Position numbers and translations under genes: made by a program. The notes under the pieces were generated by a model. That model saw only the letters and a list, made by a program, of their open reading frames with translations. It had not been told where the DNA came from and ran no database searches. Shown piece after piece: positions 49,686-58,114 of a stretch of DNA of 64,000 nucleotides. Every line of letters begins with the position of its first letter. The stretch's first letter is position 1. The DNA lies in the NCBI RefSeq assembly GCF_002632825.1, contig NZ_NJAJ01000006.1:1-64000 (forward strand), in the 5' to 3' direction. Origin of the DNA: Xenorhabdus stockiae (lineage in GTDB: Bacteria > Pseudomonadota > Gammaproteobacteria > Enterobacterales > Enterobacteriaceae).

Positions 49686-51851
49686 ATGGACGTCTCTTAT
49701 CTGCTCGAAAGCCTGAATGATAAACAACGTGAAGCCGTTGCAGCACCCCGTACCAATATGCTGGTACTGGCGGGAGCCGGTAGTGGTAAAACCCGCGTAT
49801 TGGTGCACCGGATCGCCTGGTTACTGTCAGTTGAACATGCCTCACCTTTTTCCATTATGGCGGTGACATTTACCAATAAAGCCGCAGCGGAAATGCGCCA
49901 TCGTATTGAAAACCTGATCGGCACCAGTCAGGGCGGTATGTGGATTGGAACATTCCATAGTCTGGCTCATCGTTTACTGCGGGCCCATCATTTAGATGCC
50001 AATCTGCCTCAGGACTTTCAGATTCTTGACAGTGATGATCAGCTGCGTCTGATCAAGCGGATCATTAAGGCGATGAATCTGGATGACAAACAGTGGCCTG
50101 CCCGTCAGGGCATGTGGTACATCAACGGTAAAAAAGATGAAGGTTTGCGCCCTCGGCATATTGAAAGTTACGGCAATCCGGTAGAAGTTACATGGCTGAA
50201 AATCTATCAGGCCTATCAGGAAGCCTGCGATCGGGCCGGATTAGTGGATTTTGCTGAGCTGCTGTTACGCGCTCATGAGCTGTGGCTGAATAAACCACAA
50301 ATATTGCAACATTATCGCGATCGTTTTACTAATATTCTGGTAGACGAATTTCAGGATACCAACAGTATTCAATACGCATGGATACGCCTGTTAGCAGGCG
50401 ATTCAGGCAGAGTCATGATCGTGGGTGATGATGATCAGTCTATTTATGGCTGGAGAGGGGCGCAGGTCGAAAACATCCAGCGTTTCCTGAAGGATTTTCC
50501 CGCTGCGCAAACTATTCGTCTGGAACAAAATTACCGTTCTACCAGTAACATACTTAAAGCCGCTAATGCCCTGATTGCACATAACAGCGATCGTCTGGGT
50601 AAAAATCTGTGGACAGAAGGCAGTGAAGGAGAACCTATCTCACTTTACTCGGCTTTTAATGAATTAGATGAGGCACGTTATGTGGTCAGTCGCCTGAAGA
50701 ACTGGCTGGATAACGGAGGTGCTTTGAAAGAGTGCGCTATCCTGTATCGCAGTAATGCTCAGTCCCGTGTATTGGAAGAAGCATTGTTACAGGCTTCCAT
50801 GCCTTACCGGATCTATGGTGGCCAGCGCTTCTTCGAACGGCAGGAAATCAAAGATGCGTTGTCTTATCTGCGCTTAGTGGCAAACCGTAATGATGACGCG
50901 GCTTTTGAGAGAGTAGTGAATACGCCGACCCGGGGAATTGGCGACAGAACCCTTGATGTTGTGCGCCAGATGGCGCGGGATCAGCAGAAGACACTCTGGG
51001 AAAGCAGTCAATTGTTGATTCAGGAAAAGGTACTGGCAGGCCGGGCGGCATCAGCTTTACAGCGTTTTATCGAATTAATTAACGCGCTGGAAACGGAAAC
51101 ACAGGAAATGTCGCTGCATGTGCAGACTGATCGGGTTATCCGGGATACTGGCCTGTGGGCGATGTACCAACAGGAAAAAGGTGAGAAAGCACAGGCGCGT
51201 ATCGAGAACCTTGAGGAGCTGGTTACTGCGACCCGTCAGTTCAGCTATCAGGATGAAGACGAAGATATGATGCCGTTGCAGGCTTTTCTGTCTCACGCGG
51301 CGCTTGAAGCAGGTGAAGGGCAGGCAGATGCTTATCAGGATTCTGTCCAGCTGATGACCCTGCATTCGGCAAAAGGGCTCGAATTCAGGCAGGTCTTTAT
51401 TGTTGGCATGGAAGAGGGAATGTTTCCAAGCCAAATGTCCATTGATGAAGGAGGGCGTCTGGAAGAAGAGCGCCGTCTGGCTTATGTCGGTGTGACAAGG
51501 GCAATGGAAAAACTGACGCTGACTTATGCTGAAAGTCGCCGTTTATATGGTAAAGAGGTGTACCATCGCCCATCGCGTTTTGTCGGTGAGTTACCGTCAG
51601 AATGTGTCACTGAAGTTCGTCTGAGGGCAACAGTATCCCGACCGGTGAGCCATAAGCGGCTGGGAACACCGATCAGCGCCAATGATAGTGGCTACGCTTT
51701 AGGGCAACGAGTCCGCCATCCTAAATTCGGTGAAGGAACGATTGTTAATATTGAAGGCAGTGGGGAGCATTGCCGTTTGCAGATCGCGTTTCAGGGTGAA
51801 GGCATCAAGTGGCTGGTCGCCGCTTATGCCAGACTTGAAACCGGCCAATAA
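49686..51851 (+). CDS. uvrD: DNA helicase II UvrD
   Basis: An SF1A 3'-5' helicase of 721 residues, one more than E. coli UvrD. It acts in nucleotide-excision and mismatch repair. Motif I is GAGSGKTR (about residue 30), II is LVDEFQDTN, III is [15 protein letters not shown] and VI is YVGVTRAM. The C-terminal region has the UvrD tudor-like domain (GQRVRHPKFGEGTIVN...GIKWLVAAYARLE). ATG 49686 (MDVSYLLESLNDKQ) matches homologues; the frame is open to 49677. No CTGT-N8-ACAG LexA box is seen upstream, where the ERIC element lies. Confidence 0.97.
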   Translation: MDVSYLLESLNDKQREAVAAPRTNMLVLAGAGSGKTRVLVHRIAWLLSVEHASPFSIMAVTFTNKAAAEMRHRIENLIGTSQGGMWIGTFHSLAHRLLRAHHLDANLPQDFQILDSDDQLRLIKRIIKAMNLDDKQWPARQGMWYINGKKDEGLRPRHIESYGNPVEVTWLKIYQAYQEACDRAGLVDFAELLLRAHELWLNKPQILQHYRDRFTNILVDEFQDTNSIQYAWIRLLAGDSGRVMIVGDDDQSIYGWRGAQVENIQRFLKDFPAAQTIRLEQNYRSTSNILKAANALIAHNSDRLGKNLWTEGSEGEPISLYSAFNELDEARYVVSRLKNWLDNGGALKECAILYRSNAQSRVLEEALLQASMPYRIYGGQRFFERQEIKDALSYLRLVANRNDDAAFERVVNTPTRGIGDRTLDVVRQMARDQQKTLWESSQLLIQEKVLAGRAASALQRFIELINALETETQEMSLHVQTDRVIRDTGLWAMYQQEKGEKAQARIENLEELVTATRQFSYQDEDEDMMPLQAFLSHAALEAGEGQADAYQDSVQLMTLHSAKGLEFRQVFIVGMEEGMFPSQMSIDEGGRLEEERRLAYVGVTRAMEKLTLTYAESRRLYGKEVYHRPSRFVGELPSECVTEVRLRATVSRPVSHKRLGTPISANDSGYALGQRVRHPKFGEGTIVNIEGSGEHCRLQIAFQGEGIKWLVAAYARLETGQ

Positions 51852-51885
51852 TAATCCGGTCGAATGTTGACAGGCTTTTTCTTCT

Positions 51886-51934
51886 AGACCCTATGGATTT
51901 CAACAAAGAGGCAGTTTGAAATACGACGGGTATA
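51886..51934. repeat. Internally deleted ERIC element after uvrD
   Basis: Only the two ends remain: ACCCTATGGATTTCA fused directly to ACAAAGAGGCAGTTTGAAATACGACGGGTATA. The conserved central palindrome is lost. It lies 35 bp after the uvrD stop. Confidence 0.75.
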
Positions 51935-51990
51935 AGCGTAACATTCGCGCCTTACGATGAACGTAGGGAGTATAAGGAGACTTATGGTAC

Positions 51991-52941
51991 ATGCTGAACG
52001 CATTTAAATTAGAGAATAATCGCCTGCTCCGTCTTGAACTTGAAGAAGGTGATACATTATCCGACTCCATGTGGGTAGATTTGGTTGGGCTGGGAGACGA
52101 TGATCGACTCCGGGTTCAGAACGAATTAGGACAAATCCTGGCGACCCGCACTGAGCTGGATGATATCGAGGCTTCGGCGCGTTTTTTTGAAGATGAAGAT
52201 GGTCTGCACGTCCACTCATTCTTCTATTTTGAAGACGCCGAAGACCATGCTGGCAACTCGACAGTCGCATTTACCATTCGTGACGGTCGTCTCTACACAT
52301 TGCGAGAGCGTGAACTCCCTGCATTCCGATTATACCGAATGCGCGCCCGCAACCAGACTATGGTTGACGGGAATGCTTATGAATTACTGCTGGACTTATT
52401 CGAAACCAAGATCGAACAGTTGGCAGATGTCATTGAAAATATCTACAGTGTGCTGGAATCCCTGAGCCGGGTCATTATGAACGGTAAACAAGGGGATGAA
52501 TTTGATTCAGCTCTGTCTAACCTTGCTGAGCAGGAAGACATTGGCTGGAAAGTGCGCCTTTGTCTGATGGATAGCCAGCGCGCTCTTAACTTCCTTGTGC
52601 GCCGTGCCCGTTTGCCTGCTAACCAGTTAGAACAGGCGCGTGAAATCCTGCGGGATATCGAATCCCTGTTGCCACATAACGAATCCCTGTTCCAGAAAGT
52701 TAACTTCCTGATGCAGGCGGCGATGGGCTTTATTAACATCGAACAGAGCCGGATTATCAAGATATTCTCCGTTGTTTCTGTCGTGTTCCTGCCCCCGACG
52801 CTGGTGGCTTCCAGCTACGGTATGAACTTCGAGTTTATGCCGGAATTACACTGGACATTTGGTTATCCGGCTGCGATTGGTGTGATGATCGCTGCGGGAC
52901 TGGCACCTTACCTCTACTTTAAGCGGAAAAACTGGCTGTAA
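51991..52941 (+). CDS. corA: Magnesium/cobalt channel CorA
   Basis: A protein of 316 residues, same length as E. coli CorA. It has a large cytoplasmic N-terminal funnel, then two membrane helices at the C terminus (about 255-275 and 290-310). The selectivity motif [11 protein letters not shown] lies between the helices, and the basic tail is FKRKNWL. The pentamer admits Mg2+, Co2+ and Ni2+. ATG 51991 starts [16 protein letters not shown]. Confidence 0.97.
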   Translation: MLNAFKLENNRLLRLELEEGDTLSDSMWVDLVGLGDDDRLRVQNELGQILATRTELDDIEASARFFEDEDGLHVHSFFYFEDAEDHAGNSTVAFTIRDGRLYTLRERELPAFRLYRMRARNQTMVDGNAYELLLDLFETKIEQLADVIENIYSVLESLSRVIMNGKQGDEFDSALSNLAEQEDIGWKVRLCLMDSQRALNFLVRRARLPANQLEQAREILRDIESLLPHNESLFQKVNFLMQAAMGFINIEQSRIIKIFSVVSVVFLPPTLVASSYGMNFEFMPELHWTFGYPAAIGVMIAAGLAPYLYFKRKNWL

Positions 52942-52969
52942 TCTTTCCGGCTTTCACTTTTTAAGTCGC

Positions 52970-53031
52970 TATTTTGGCGGCTTCTGCTGCCTCCAGTTAC
53001 ATAGTCAGCTATGTTTCTGGGGGATGCCTCT
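52970..53031. repeat. Degenerate ERIC-like core after corA
   Basis: CAGTTACATAGTCAGCTATGTTTCTGGGGGATG resembles the reversed ERIC core (CCCCAG...CATAG...CTATGT...CTGG). The termini are not recognisable. It may be an old ERIC copy, with weaker evidence than the others. Confidence 0.45.
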
Positions 53032-53097
53032 CGTTATACTACTGTTTGTCATTTCACTTAAGGCTATGGAATTGTTGCGATAACTATAGCGTTTATA

Positions 53098-53131
53098 ACC
53101 TATAGGTAATATATAACTCTTGAGTTATAAT
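53098..53131 (+). promoter_or_regulatory. Operator/promoter region of the toxin-antitoxin pair
   Basis: There are two adjacent palindromes: ACCTATAGGT (53098-53107) and TATAACTC-TT-GAGTTATA (53112-53129, perfect 8-bp arms). The second overlaps a perfect -10 hexamer TATAAT at 53126-53131. This suits autorepression by the antitoxin (inference). Confidence 0.55.
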
Positions 53132-53194
53132 TATCTGTGGTATATGCTAGTTATACAATTTGGCAGAGCGTTTATGCTTAAATTGAGGGGGAAT

Positions 53195-53515
53195 ATGTTT
53201 CAACTAGAGTTTCACCCTGAAGTGCTGAATGAAATTTCTCGGTTAAATACAATAATAAAAGCTAAGGTTTTGAATGCGCTTGATAAGTTGGAAGCTCGAG
53301 GTTATGAATTGCGCTACCCAGATACAAGACTTATTCAAGGGCAGCTTTTTGAATTAAGGACAAGCGGGAAAGATATATCAAGGACTTTTTTTGCATTTGA
53401 GAGGAACAGAAAAATATATGTTCTTCGCACTTTTATCAAAAAAAGTGCAAAAACACCAAACTCAGAAATTGAATTAGCATTAAAGCGACTGAAGGAGTTA
53501 CTTGATGAAAGTTAA
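53195..53515 (+). CDS. higB: RelE/HigB-type (Gp49-like) toxin
   Basis: A protein of 106 residues of the phage-Gp49/HigB group in the RelE superfamily. It starts FQLEFHPEVLNEI and has the core QLFELRTSG.DISRTFFAFERNRKIYVLRTFIKKSAKTP, where basic residues (R, K) of the mRNA interferase site are kept. It probably cleaves mRNA on the ribosome. ATG 53195 has a strong AGGGGG site; the frame extends to 53120 without support. It overlaps the antitoxin gene by 11 nt. The toxin-first order is typical for HigBA. It is inserted between corA and rarD, where E. coli has other genes. The gene name is by family resemblance. Confidence 0.8.
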   Translation: MFQLEFHPEVLNEISRLNTIIKAKVLNALDKLEARGYELRYPDTRLIQGQLFELRTSGKDISRTFFAFERNRKIYVLRTFIKKSAKTPNSEIELALKRLKELLDES

Positions 53516-53810
53516 AGGTATCCCATACTCTGACGTGAAAACTACATTACTTCAAGATCCTGAGGTTTTATCAGCATATTTGGCTGAGAAGAAAAAAGAA
53601 GAGATGAGAGAGTTTCTCATTAACATGAGGAAGAAAGCGGGTTTAAATAGTAGCCAAGTTGCTGAAAAAATGGGAATTAGCCAACCAGCTGTCAGCAAAC
53701 TGGAAAACAATGCAATCAACGCGAGCTTATCCCGACTGGAACGCTATGCTGAGGCATGTGGCACTTCATTGAAGATAAGCTCAGAAGATGGCGAACTTCG
53801 CTTATTTTGA
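53505..53810 (+). CDS. higA: XRE-family (HigA-like) antitoxin
   Basis: A protein of 101 residues with a helix-turn-helix at about residues 50-68 (SQVAEKMGISQPAVSKLENNA). The rest of the repressor domain follows (LERYAEACGTSLKISSEDG), and the N-terminal arm probably binds the toxin. GAAGGAG lies 8 nt before ATG 53505. It overlaps the toxin gene, so the two are co-translated. It likely represses its own promoter through the upstream palindromes. Confidence 0.82.
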   Translation: MKVKGIPYSDVKTTLLQDPEVLSAYLAEKKKEEMREFLINMRKKAGLNSSQVAEKMGISQPAVSKLENNAINASLSRLERYAEACGTSLKISSEDGELRLF

Positions 53811-53833
53811 ACTATTCTTTTTGTTTAAATAAT

Positions 53834-53870
53834 AACTGACCCTATTTATCAGGATGATTTCGGGTCAGTT
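53834..53870. terminator. Hairpin between antitoxin and rarD
   Basis: AACTGACCC and GGGTCAGTT form a perfect 9-bp stem with a 19-nt loop in the convergent gap. The minus-strand side is followed by ATTATTTA, so it may terminate rarD. No strong T run follows on plus. Confidence 0.5.
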
Positions 53871-53886
53871 CAGTAATAATGCCGAT

Positions 53887-54777
53887 TTACTTCCGCAAAC
53901 GGCGTTGTGTATAAAGCGCATCCAGCGTAAACACAATTAAAGCAGCCCAGATAAAACCAAATGTGATCAAACGATCTGAGCCAATCTTCTCACCGTAAAC
54001 CAGTGTTGCCAGCAGGAACATCAATGTTGGTGCGATATACTGGAAAAAGCCCAGCGTGGATAAGCGCAGGTGAGCAGCCGCAGCGGTGAAAAACAACAAT
54101 GGGATTGTCGTAATGATCCCCGCTGCAACCAGAAGTAGATTCAGGGAAATCGTGTTATTCAGCATATTGCTAGTCGGGGTATGAGTGAAAAACAGCAGGT
54201 AAGTCAGTGCGACCGGGAGTACCCAAATAGTTTCAATCAACATGCCGGTTTGTGCGTCCACGCCCAGCTTTTTACGGATCAGGCCATACAGGGCAAATGT
54301 TGTTGCCAGATACAGGCCAATCACAGGCACAGAGCCAAATTGCCATAGCTGAATAAAGACGCCGGTGAATGCCAGCCCTACCGCAATCCACTGCATACGA
54401 CGGAAACGCTCACCGAGGAATATCATTGCAAACAGCACACTGACCAGTGGATTGATAAAATAACCAAGACTTGCTTCCAGCATGTGATTATTGTTGACTG
54501 CCCAGATATAAACCAGCCAGTTACTGGCAATAGTAAAGGCGGTGATACCTAATATCAGCAGATTCTTTGGTTGCTTTATTACAGTCAAAACCTGACGCCA
54601 GTGACGAGTTATTGTCAGCATCAGTACCATAAAGAAAACCGACCAGATAACACGATGCGATACGATTTCATCGGGTGGCACGTACTGTATTTCTTTGAAA
54701 TAGATGGGAGCCAACCCCCAAATCAAGTAAGCACCTAAGGCATATAAAATACCTTTGGCTGTCTGTGGTTCGTTCAT
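53887..54777 (-). CDS. rarD: EamA-family transporter RarD
   Basis: A protein of 296 residues with about 10 membrane helices in two EamA repeats. It begins KGILYALGAYLIWGLAPIYFKEIQYVPPDEIVSHRVIWS, a RarD hallmark. It is in the drug/metabolite transporter superfamily; E. coli RarD was linked to chloramphenicol sensitivity, but the natural substrate is uncertain. It keeps its E. coli neighbours corA (upstream) and yigI (downstream), apart from the inserted genes. Confidence 0.94.
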   Translation of the reverse strand: MNEPQTAKGILYALGAYLIWGLAPIYFKEIQYVPPDEIVSHRVIWSVFFMVLMLTITRHWRQVLTVIKQPKNLLILGITAFTIASNWLVYIWAVNNNHMLEASLGYFINPLVSVLFAMIFLGERFRRMQWIAVGLAFTGVFIQLWQFGSVPVIGLYLATTFALYGLIRKKLGVDAQTGMLIETIWVLPVALTYLLFFTHTPTSNMLNNTISLNLLLVAAGIITTIPLLFFTAAAAHLRLSTLGFFQYIAPTLMFLLATLVYGEKIGSDRLITFGFIWAALIVFTLDALYTQRRLRK

Positions 54778-55079
54778 AATATCCTTGAATGTTCAGAGAG
54801 TGTTCAGAAAAAAATGAGAAGAGCTTATTAGATGTTAGCCCATAGAGCCATACAATGTGTCACTGGGTTAACCAATTTACAAGGGGTTAATAGTATGAAT
54901 GATAAATAAAAAATTACACCCTGTATAATTGGTGTTTAACTCTGAATTTATTTAATTATTTAGGATGATAATCCAGTGAAGTGTAATGAATTGACTTTTT
55001 TAATCAATCTCTAGCATTGTGGGTGGAATATAAGAACTAGCAGGGTGGTCATTAAAGTTTACATCTTTACACTATCAAA
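54778..55079. other. Spacer between rarD and the 261-residue gene
   Basis: About 300 bp, AT-rich, with no ORF or RNA structure I can support. It should hold the rarD promoter on the minus strand. Confidence 0.4.
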
Positions 55080-55865
55080 TTACCTGAACCCTGTCATTGT
55101 TCTAATCGGCAAGCCAAATTTATCAGGGCAGTCTAACCCTCGCACTTTGACAGCAAAATCATTATTTCTTAATTGATTACATAACTGTGCAATATCTTTC
55201 GGTGTCCAGTAGATATTTTTTCCGTATCCTATTTTCTGAATGTTTGTTAATAAACTGTCTACATCTCCTGCTTTTAATATTCTGGCGACCATTACAGCAC
55301 AATTTTTGTTAACAAGATTATAGCTATGGCTGATTTGATGATTACCATATGTTTTTCCACTATAGATTTCATTTTTTTTAGCCTGCATTTTTTCAACATC
55401 TAAGCCAATGAGGTAATACTCCAAATGAGGCTGTACTGCGAAATCATCCTGAGTATTCCCGAATACTCCTGCCTTGGATACAATTCCCCTGAGTATATTG
55501 GCATCACCAGCGAAACTCACATAGTTATTACCGGTTGTTCGTGATGGATGTTGTACAGATGCTGAAGGCCAGTCTCTTTCGGTCACGTTGTAAGGCGCTG
55601 GAGGGCTGGAATCTCGTGAAAAAACAGACTCTCTTGACGGGTGCCTTTCAACTCTAGATAAAATAGAAGAGGCAGAACGCCTTCTTTCACTTTGTGGCGT
55701 TGGATTGTCAGGGAAATCCGATGGCCAGGGATATTTGGGTACTCCACCAACATAAATAGCGGTGTGTCCCAGTTTCCATCTTTGACAAGGATACCAGATA
55801 TAGACAACAGCAGAGATGGGTTTCCCAGAGAGGATTTCTTGTTCTGCTTTTGTTCTTGGGTTCAT
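55080..55865 (-). CDS. Unrecognised protein, possible permuted NlpC/P60-like (papain-fold) enzyme
   Basis: A protein of 261 residues with no name I recognise. The N-terminal part has KLGHTAIYVGG (H34), followed by YPWPSDFPDNP. A Ser/Arg/Pro-rich low-complexity stretch occupies about residues 58-112. The C-terminal half has YNLVNKNCAVMVARILKAGD (C189). A histidine in GHTAIYVG well before a cysteine in NxNCA is the order of permuted NlpC/P60 and LRAT-like proteins, where H and C form the active site. This suggests a cysteine hydrolase or acyltransferase; it is inference from motif order only. No signal peptide or membrane helix is seen. AAGGAG lies 7 nt before ATG 55865. It stands alone in an AT-rich island between rarD and yigI, so it is accessory. 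Confidence 0.75.
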   Translation of the reverse strand: MNPRTKAEQEILSGKPISAVVYIWYPCQRWKLGHTAIYVGGVPKYPWPSDFPDNPTPQSERRRSASSILSRVERHPSRESVFSRDSSPPAPYNVTERDWPSASVQHPSRTTGNNYVSFAGDANILRGIVSKAGVFGNTQDDFAVQPHLEYYLIGLDVEKMQAKKNEIYSGKTYGNHQISHSYNLVNKNCAVMVARILKAGDVDSLLTNIQKIGYGKNIYWTPKDIAQLCNQLRNNDFAVKVRGLDCPDKFGLPIRTMTGFR

Positions 55866-56273
55866 GGTTTGCTCCTTGTTATCTTTATTAATTGATATTT
55901 CAGTAAATAATTTCCTGAGATTTTTTGGGTATTACAAAAGTTAACAAATATTAACGTGAATTCTGTGTAACAGCGATATAACATGCTTTTTTGACAATAT
56001 CCAAAATAGCGGCCAGATATGTTTGCGTAAAGTAAATTATGGCGGGGTATTATTAAATCATTTAACTTGGGCAATATAATGGGTTGATTAAAAAACATTA
56101 ATCCTTGCTATTTAATCAATTATTTTTTCTGCATGACGATTTATTGAAGATAATTACTTAATTTTCATCGGATAAAACGTAGCAGAGTAATAAGCAGAAT
56201 AAATATAAAGAGTTTCTGATATAGAATAATTCAGTTTTAATAAAATTCATGGGCTTATAAGTAAATTTTTCTG
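55866..56273. other. AT-rich spacer upstream of the 261-residue gene
   Basis: About 400 bp of AT-rich DNA, the likely promoter region of the gene at 55080-55865. No convincing coding region on either strand. Confidence 0.4.
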
Positions 56274-56306
56274 AAAAAAGGAATGTATTCCTTATCACAT
56301 TCCTTT
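56274..56306 (-). terminator. Terminator of yigI
   Basis: AAAGGAATG and CATTCCTTT form a 9-bp stem. On the minus strand it ends in a run of T (CCTTTTTTCAG), 18 bp beyond the yigI stop. Confidence 0.65.
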
Positions 56307-56324
56307 ATTTAACAATATTAAACA

Positions 56325-56810
56325 TCATCCAACCAAATAAGTCCCTGTTGCACTTGCAATATGCACTTGTTTTTCATTGTGTAATTCTATTCTGGCAACA
56401 GATACTTTATTGCCGGCACGGATAATATTACTGCTGGCCGTAAATATTTCTCCACGACCGGGACGCAGGTAGTCAACACGCAGGTCTATCGTACCTAAAG
56501 TGGGTAGACGCTTTTTTATTTCCTCAAGCGTGATTGTTTTCATCATGTTCAGCGCACCGCCGGCACAGACTAAACCACCTGCAACATCAAGGATTGAAGC
56601 TATGGCTCCGCCGTGTAGGATCTTTTGAGCCATATTGCCCAATAGTTTATCCTGATTGCAAAATTGAAGCTCTGCGTAGTCCTGCTCAAAACGAATCAAT
56701 TCAAGTCCTAAAAGTTGGTTGAATGGCATCTGATAAATAAAAACCTCACCTATAATTTTACGTGCTTCTTCTTGTGTTAAAGGTTGAGTCGGGTGCTGTA
56801 TCGTTTCCAT
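56325..56810 (-). CDS. yigI: Hotdog-fold thioesterase YigI
   Basis: A protein of 161 residues of the PaaI-like thioesterase superfamily. The hotdog motif [14 protein letters not shown] lies near residues 67-80, and [16 protein letters not shown] forms the central beta strand. E. coli YigI has been shown to act on medium- and long-chain acyl-CoAs; a similar role is likely. It is divergent from pldA, as in E. coli. Confidence 0.92.
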   Translation of the reverse strand: METIQHPTQPLTQEEARKIIGEVFIYQMPFNQLLGLELIRFEQDYAELQFCNQDKLLGNMAQKILHGGAIASILDVAGGLVCAGGALNMMKTITLEEIKKRLPTLGTIDLRVDYLRPGRGEIFTASSNIIRAGNKVSVARIELHNEKQVHIASATGTYLVG

Positions 56811-57068
56811 GTTGAACTTCCTGATAATTAGAAAAATAAATTTAATATCATTAGAGTGTTATCTTTGGTTAATAACTTGTTAATTTTATGCTTTTATTTA
56901 CCATCTTGCCAGTCTGAGAAGTGCTTCGAAAAAACAATCTATTGAGGAAAAAGTTACTATAAAAAATCCCCGTTTCGAGTTTAGAATATCCAAGTGATTT
57001 TTTTGCTCTTAATATTCTTATCTTCTTACTTCTTTATCTTTGAACTATCACGATTAGGAAAACCAGAA

Positions 57069-57929
57069 ATGCAATTGCGGTGGAAAATACTGGTTATTAC
57101 CTGTTTGTTATCAACATTAGCTTATGGCTCAGATAAACAGGCTGACGCAGTTAGAGGCAGTGTAATTTCGGCAATGCTGCAAGAATATGATTCGCCTTTT
57201 ATGCTCTATCCTTATGATACAAATTATATTCTTTACACTTACAGCTCCCGGATAAATAAACAGGCAATTAGCAGTTATGATTGGGTTGATCATGCCCGTA
57301 AAGATGAAGTTCACTTTCAGGTCAGTTTTGGTTTTCCAATATGGCGAGGTATTGTTGGTGAAAATTCATTGCTGGGGGCTTCTTATACACAGCGTTCATG
57401 GTGGCAGCTCAGTAATAAAAGAGAATCTTCTCCATTTCGTGAGACGAATTATGAACCGCAGTTATTTCTGGCATGGCTGACCGATTATGAACTGGCCGGC
57501 TGGCACCTGCGGGAAATTGAAGCGGGTATTAATCACCAGTCTAATGGTCGTCCGGAATCCACTTCCCGTAGCTGGAACCGGGTTTATGCTCGGCTGATGG
57601 CACAAAAAGGAAACTGGCAGGTAGATTTGAAACCGTGGTATCGCCTGACTGAAAGTAACAAGCGTGATGATAACCCAGACATGAACCGTTATATGGGGTA
57701 CTATCGCCTGAAAGTCGGCTATCACTATGGTGAAAATGTATTTACCATGCAGGGGCGCTATAACTGGAACAGTGGCTATAGTGGCGGAGAGCTGGGCTGG
57801 AGTTATCCTCTATCTAAACATGTCCGTTTTTACGCACAACTCTTCAGCGGATATGGCGAATCAATGATTGACTACAATTTCAGACAGACCCGATTTGGTA
57901 TCGGTGTTATGCTGAATGATATGCTGTAA
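57069..57929 (+). CDS. pldA: Outer-membrane phospholipase A
   Basis: A protein of 286 residues with a signal peptide of about 20 residues (LVITCLLSTLAYG|SDKQ). The mature beta-barrel has catalytic H156, S158 (INHQSNGRPES) and N170 (SWN), with the same spacing as the E. coli H142-S144-N156 triad. The barrel ends TRFGIGVMLNDML. It hydrolyses phospholipids that reach the outer leaflet, with Ca2+ and dimerisation. ATG 57069 has TAGGA upstream; the frame extends upstream to 56994 but adds a second hydrophobic stretch without support. Confidence 0.95.
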   Translation: MQLRWKILVITCLLSTLAYGSDKQADAVRGSVISAMLQEYDSPFMLYPYDTNYILYTYSSRINKQAISSYDWVDHARKDEVHFQVSFGFPIWRGIVGENSLLGASYTQRSWWQLSNKRESSPFRETNYEPQLFLAWLTDYELAGWHLREIEAGINHQSNGRPESTSRSWNRVYARLMAQKGNWQVDLKPWYRLTESNKRDDNPDMNRYMGYYRLKVGYHYGENVFTMQGRYNWNSGYSGGELGWSYPLSKHVRFYAQLFSGYGESMIDYNFRQTRFGIGVMLNDML

Positions 57930-57938
57930 TTAGTTAAA

Positions 57939-58075
57939 TATCCGTTGTTTTTTAAGTTGCCTCTTTGTTGGCAGTGTTCACTCGTTCAGAACACCGTTGT
58001 TATAAACAGACGGGTATTTAAGTTCCCGGGGTGCTCCCTTGTCGCCGTGATGCAACTTGAAAACCACAGGGTATA
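57939..58075. repeat. ERIC element, reverse orientation, before recQ
   Basis: It reads from AAGTTGCCTCTTTGTTGG to GATGCAACTTGAAAACCACAGGGTATA, the reverse of the ERIC ends. The centre is diverged and about 10 bp longer than the 127-bp norm, with a GACGGGTATTTA segment. It lies 39 bp before the recQ start. Confidence 0.75.
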
Positions 58076-58114
58076 ATCATTTTATGAAACCAGCTCTAAA
58101 CATTGAGGAAAGGC

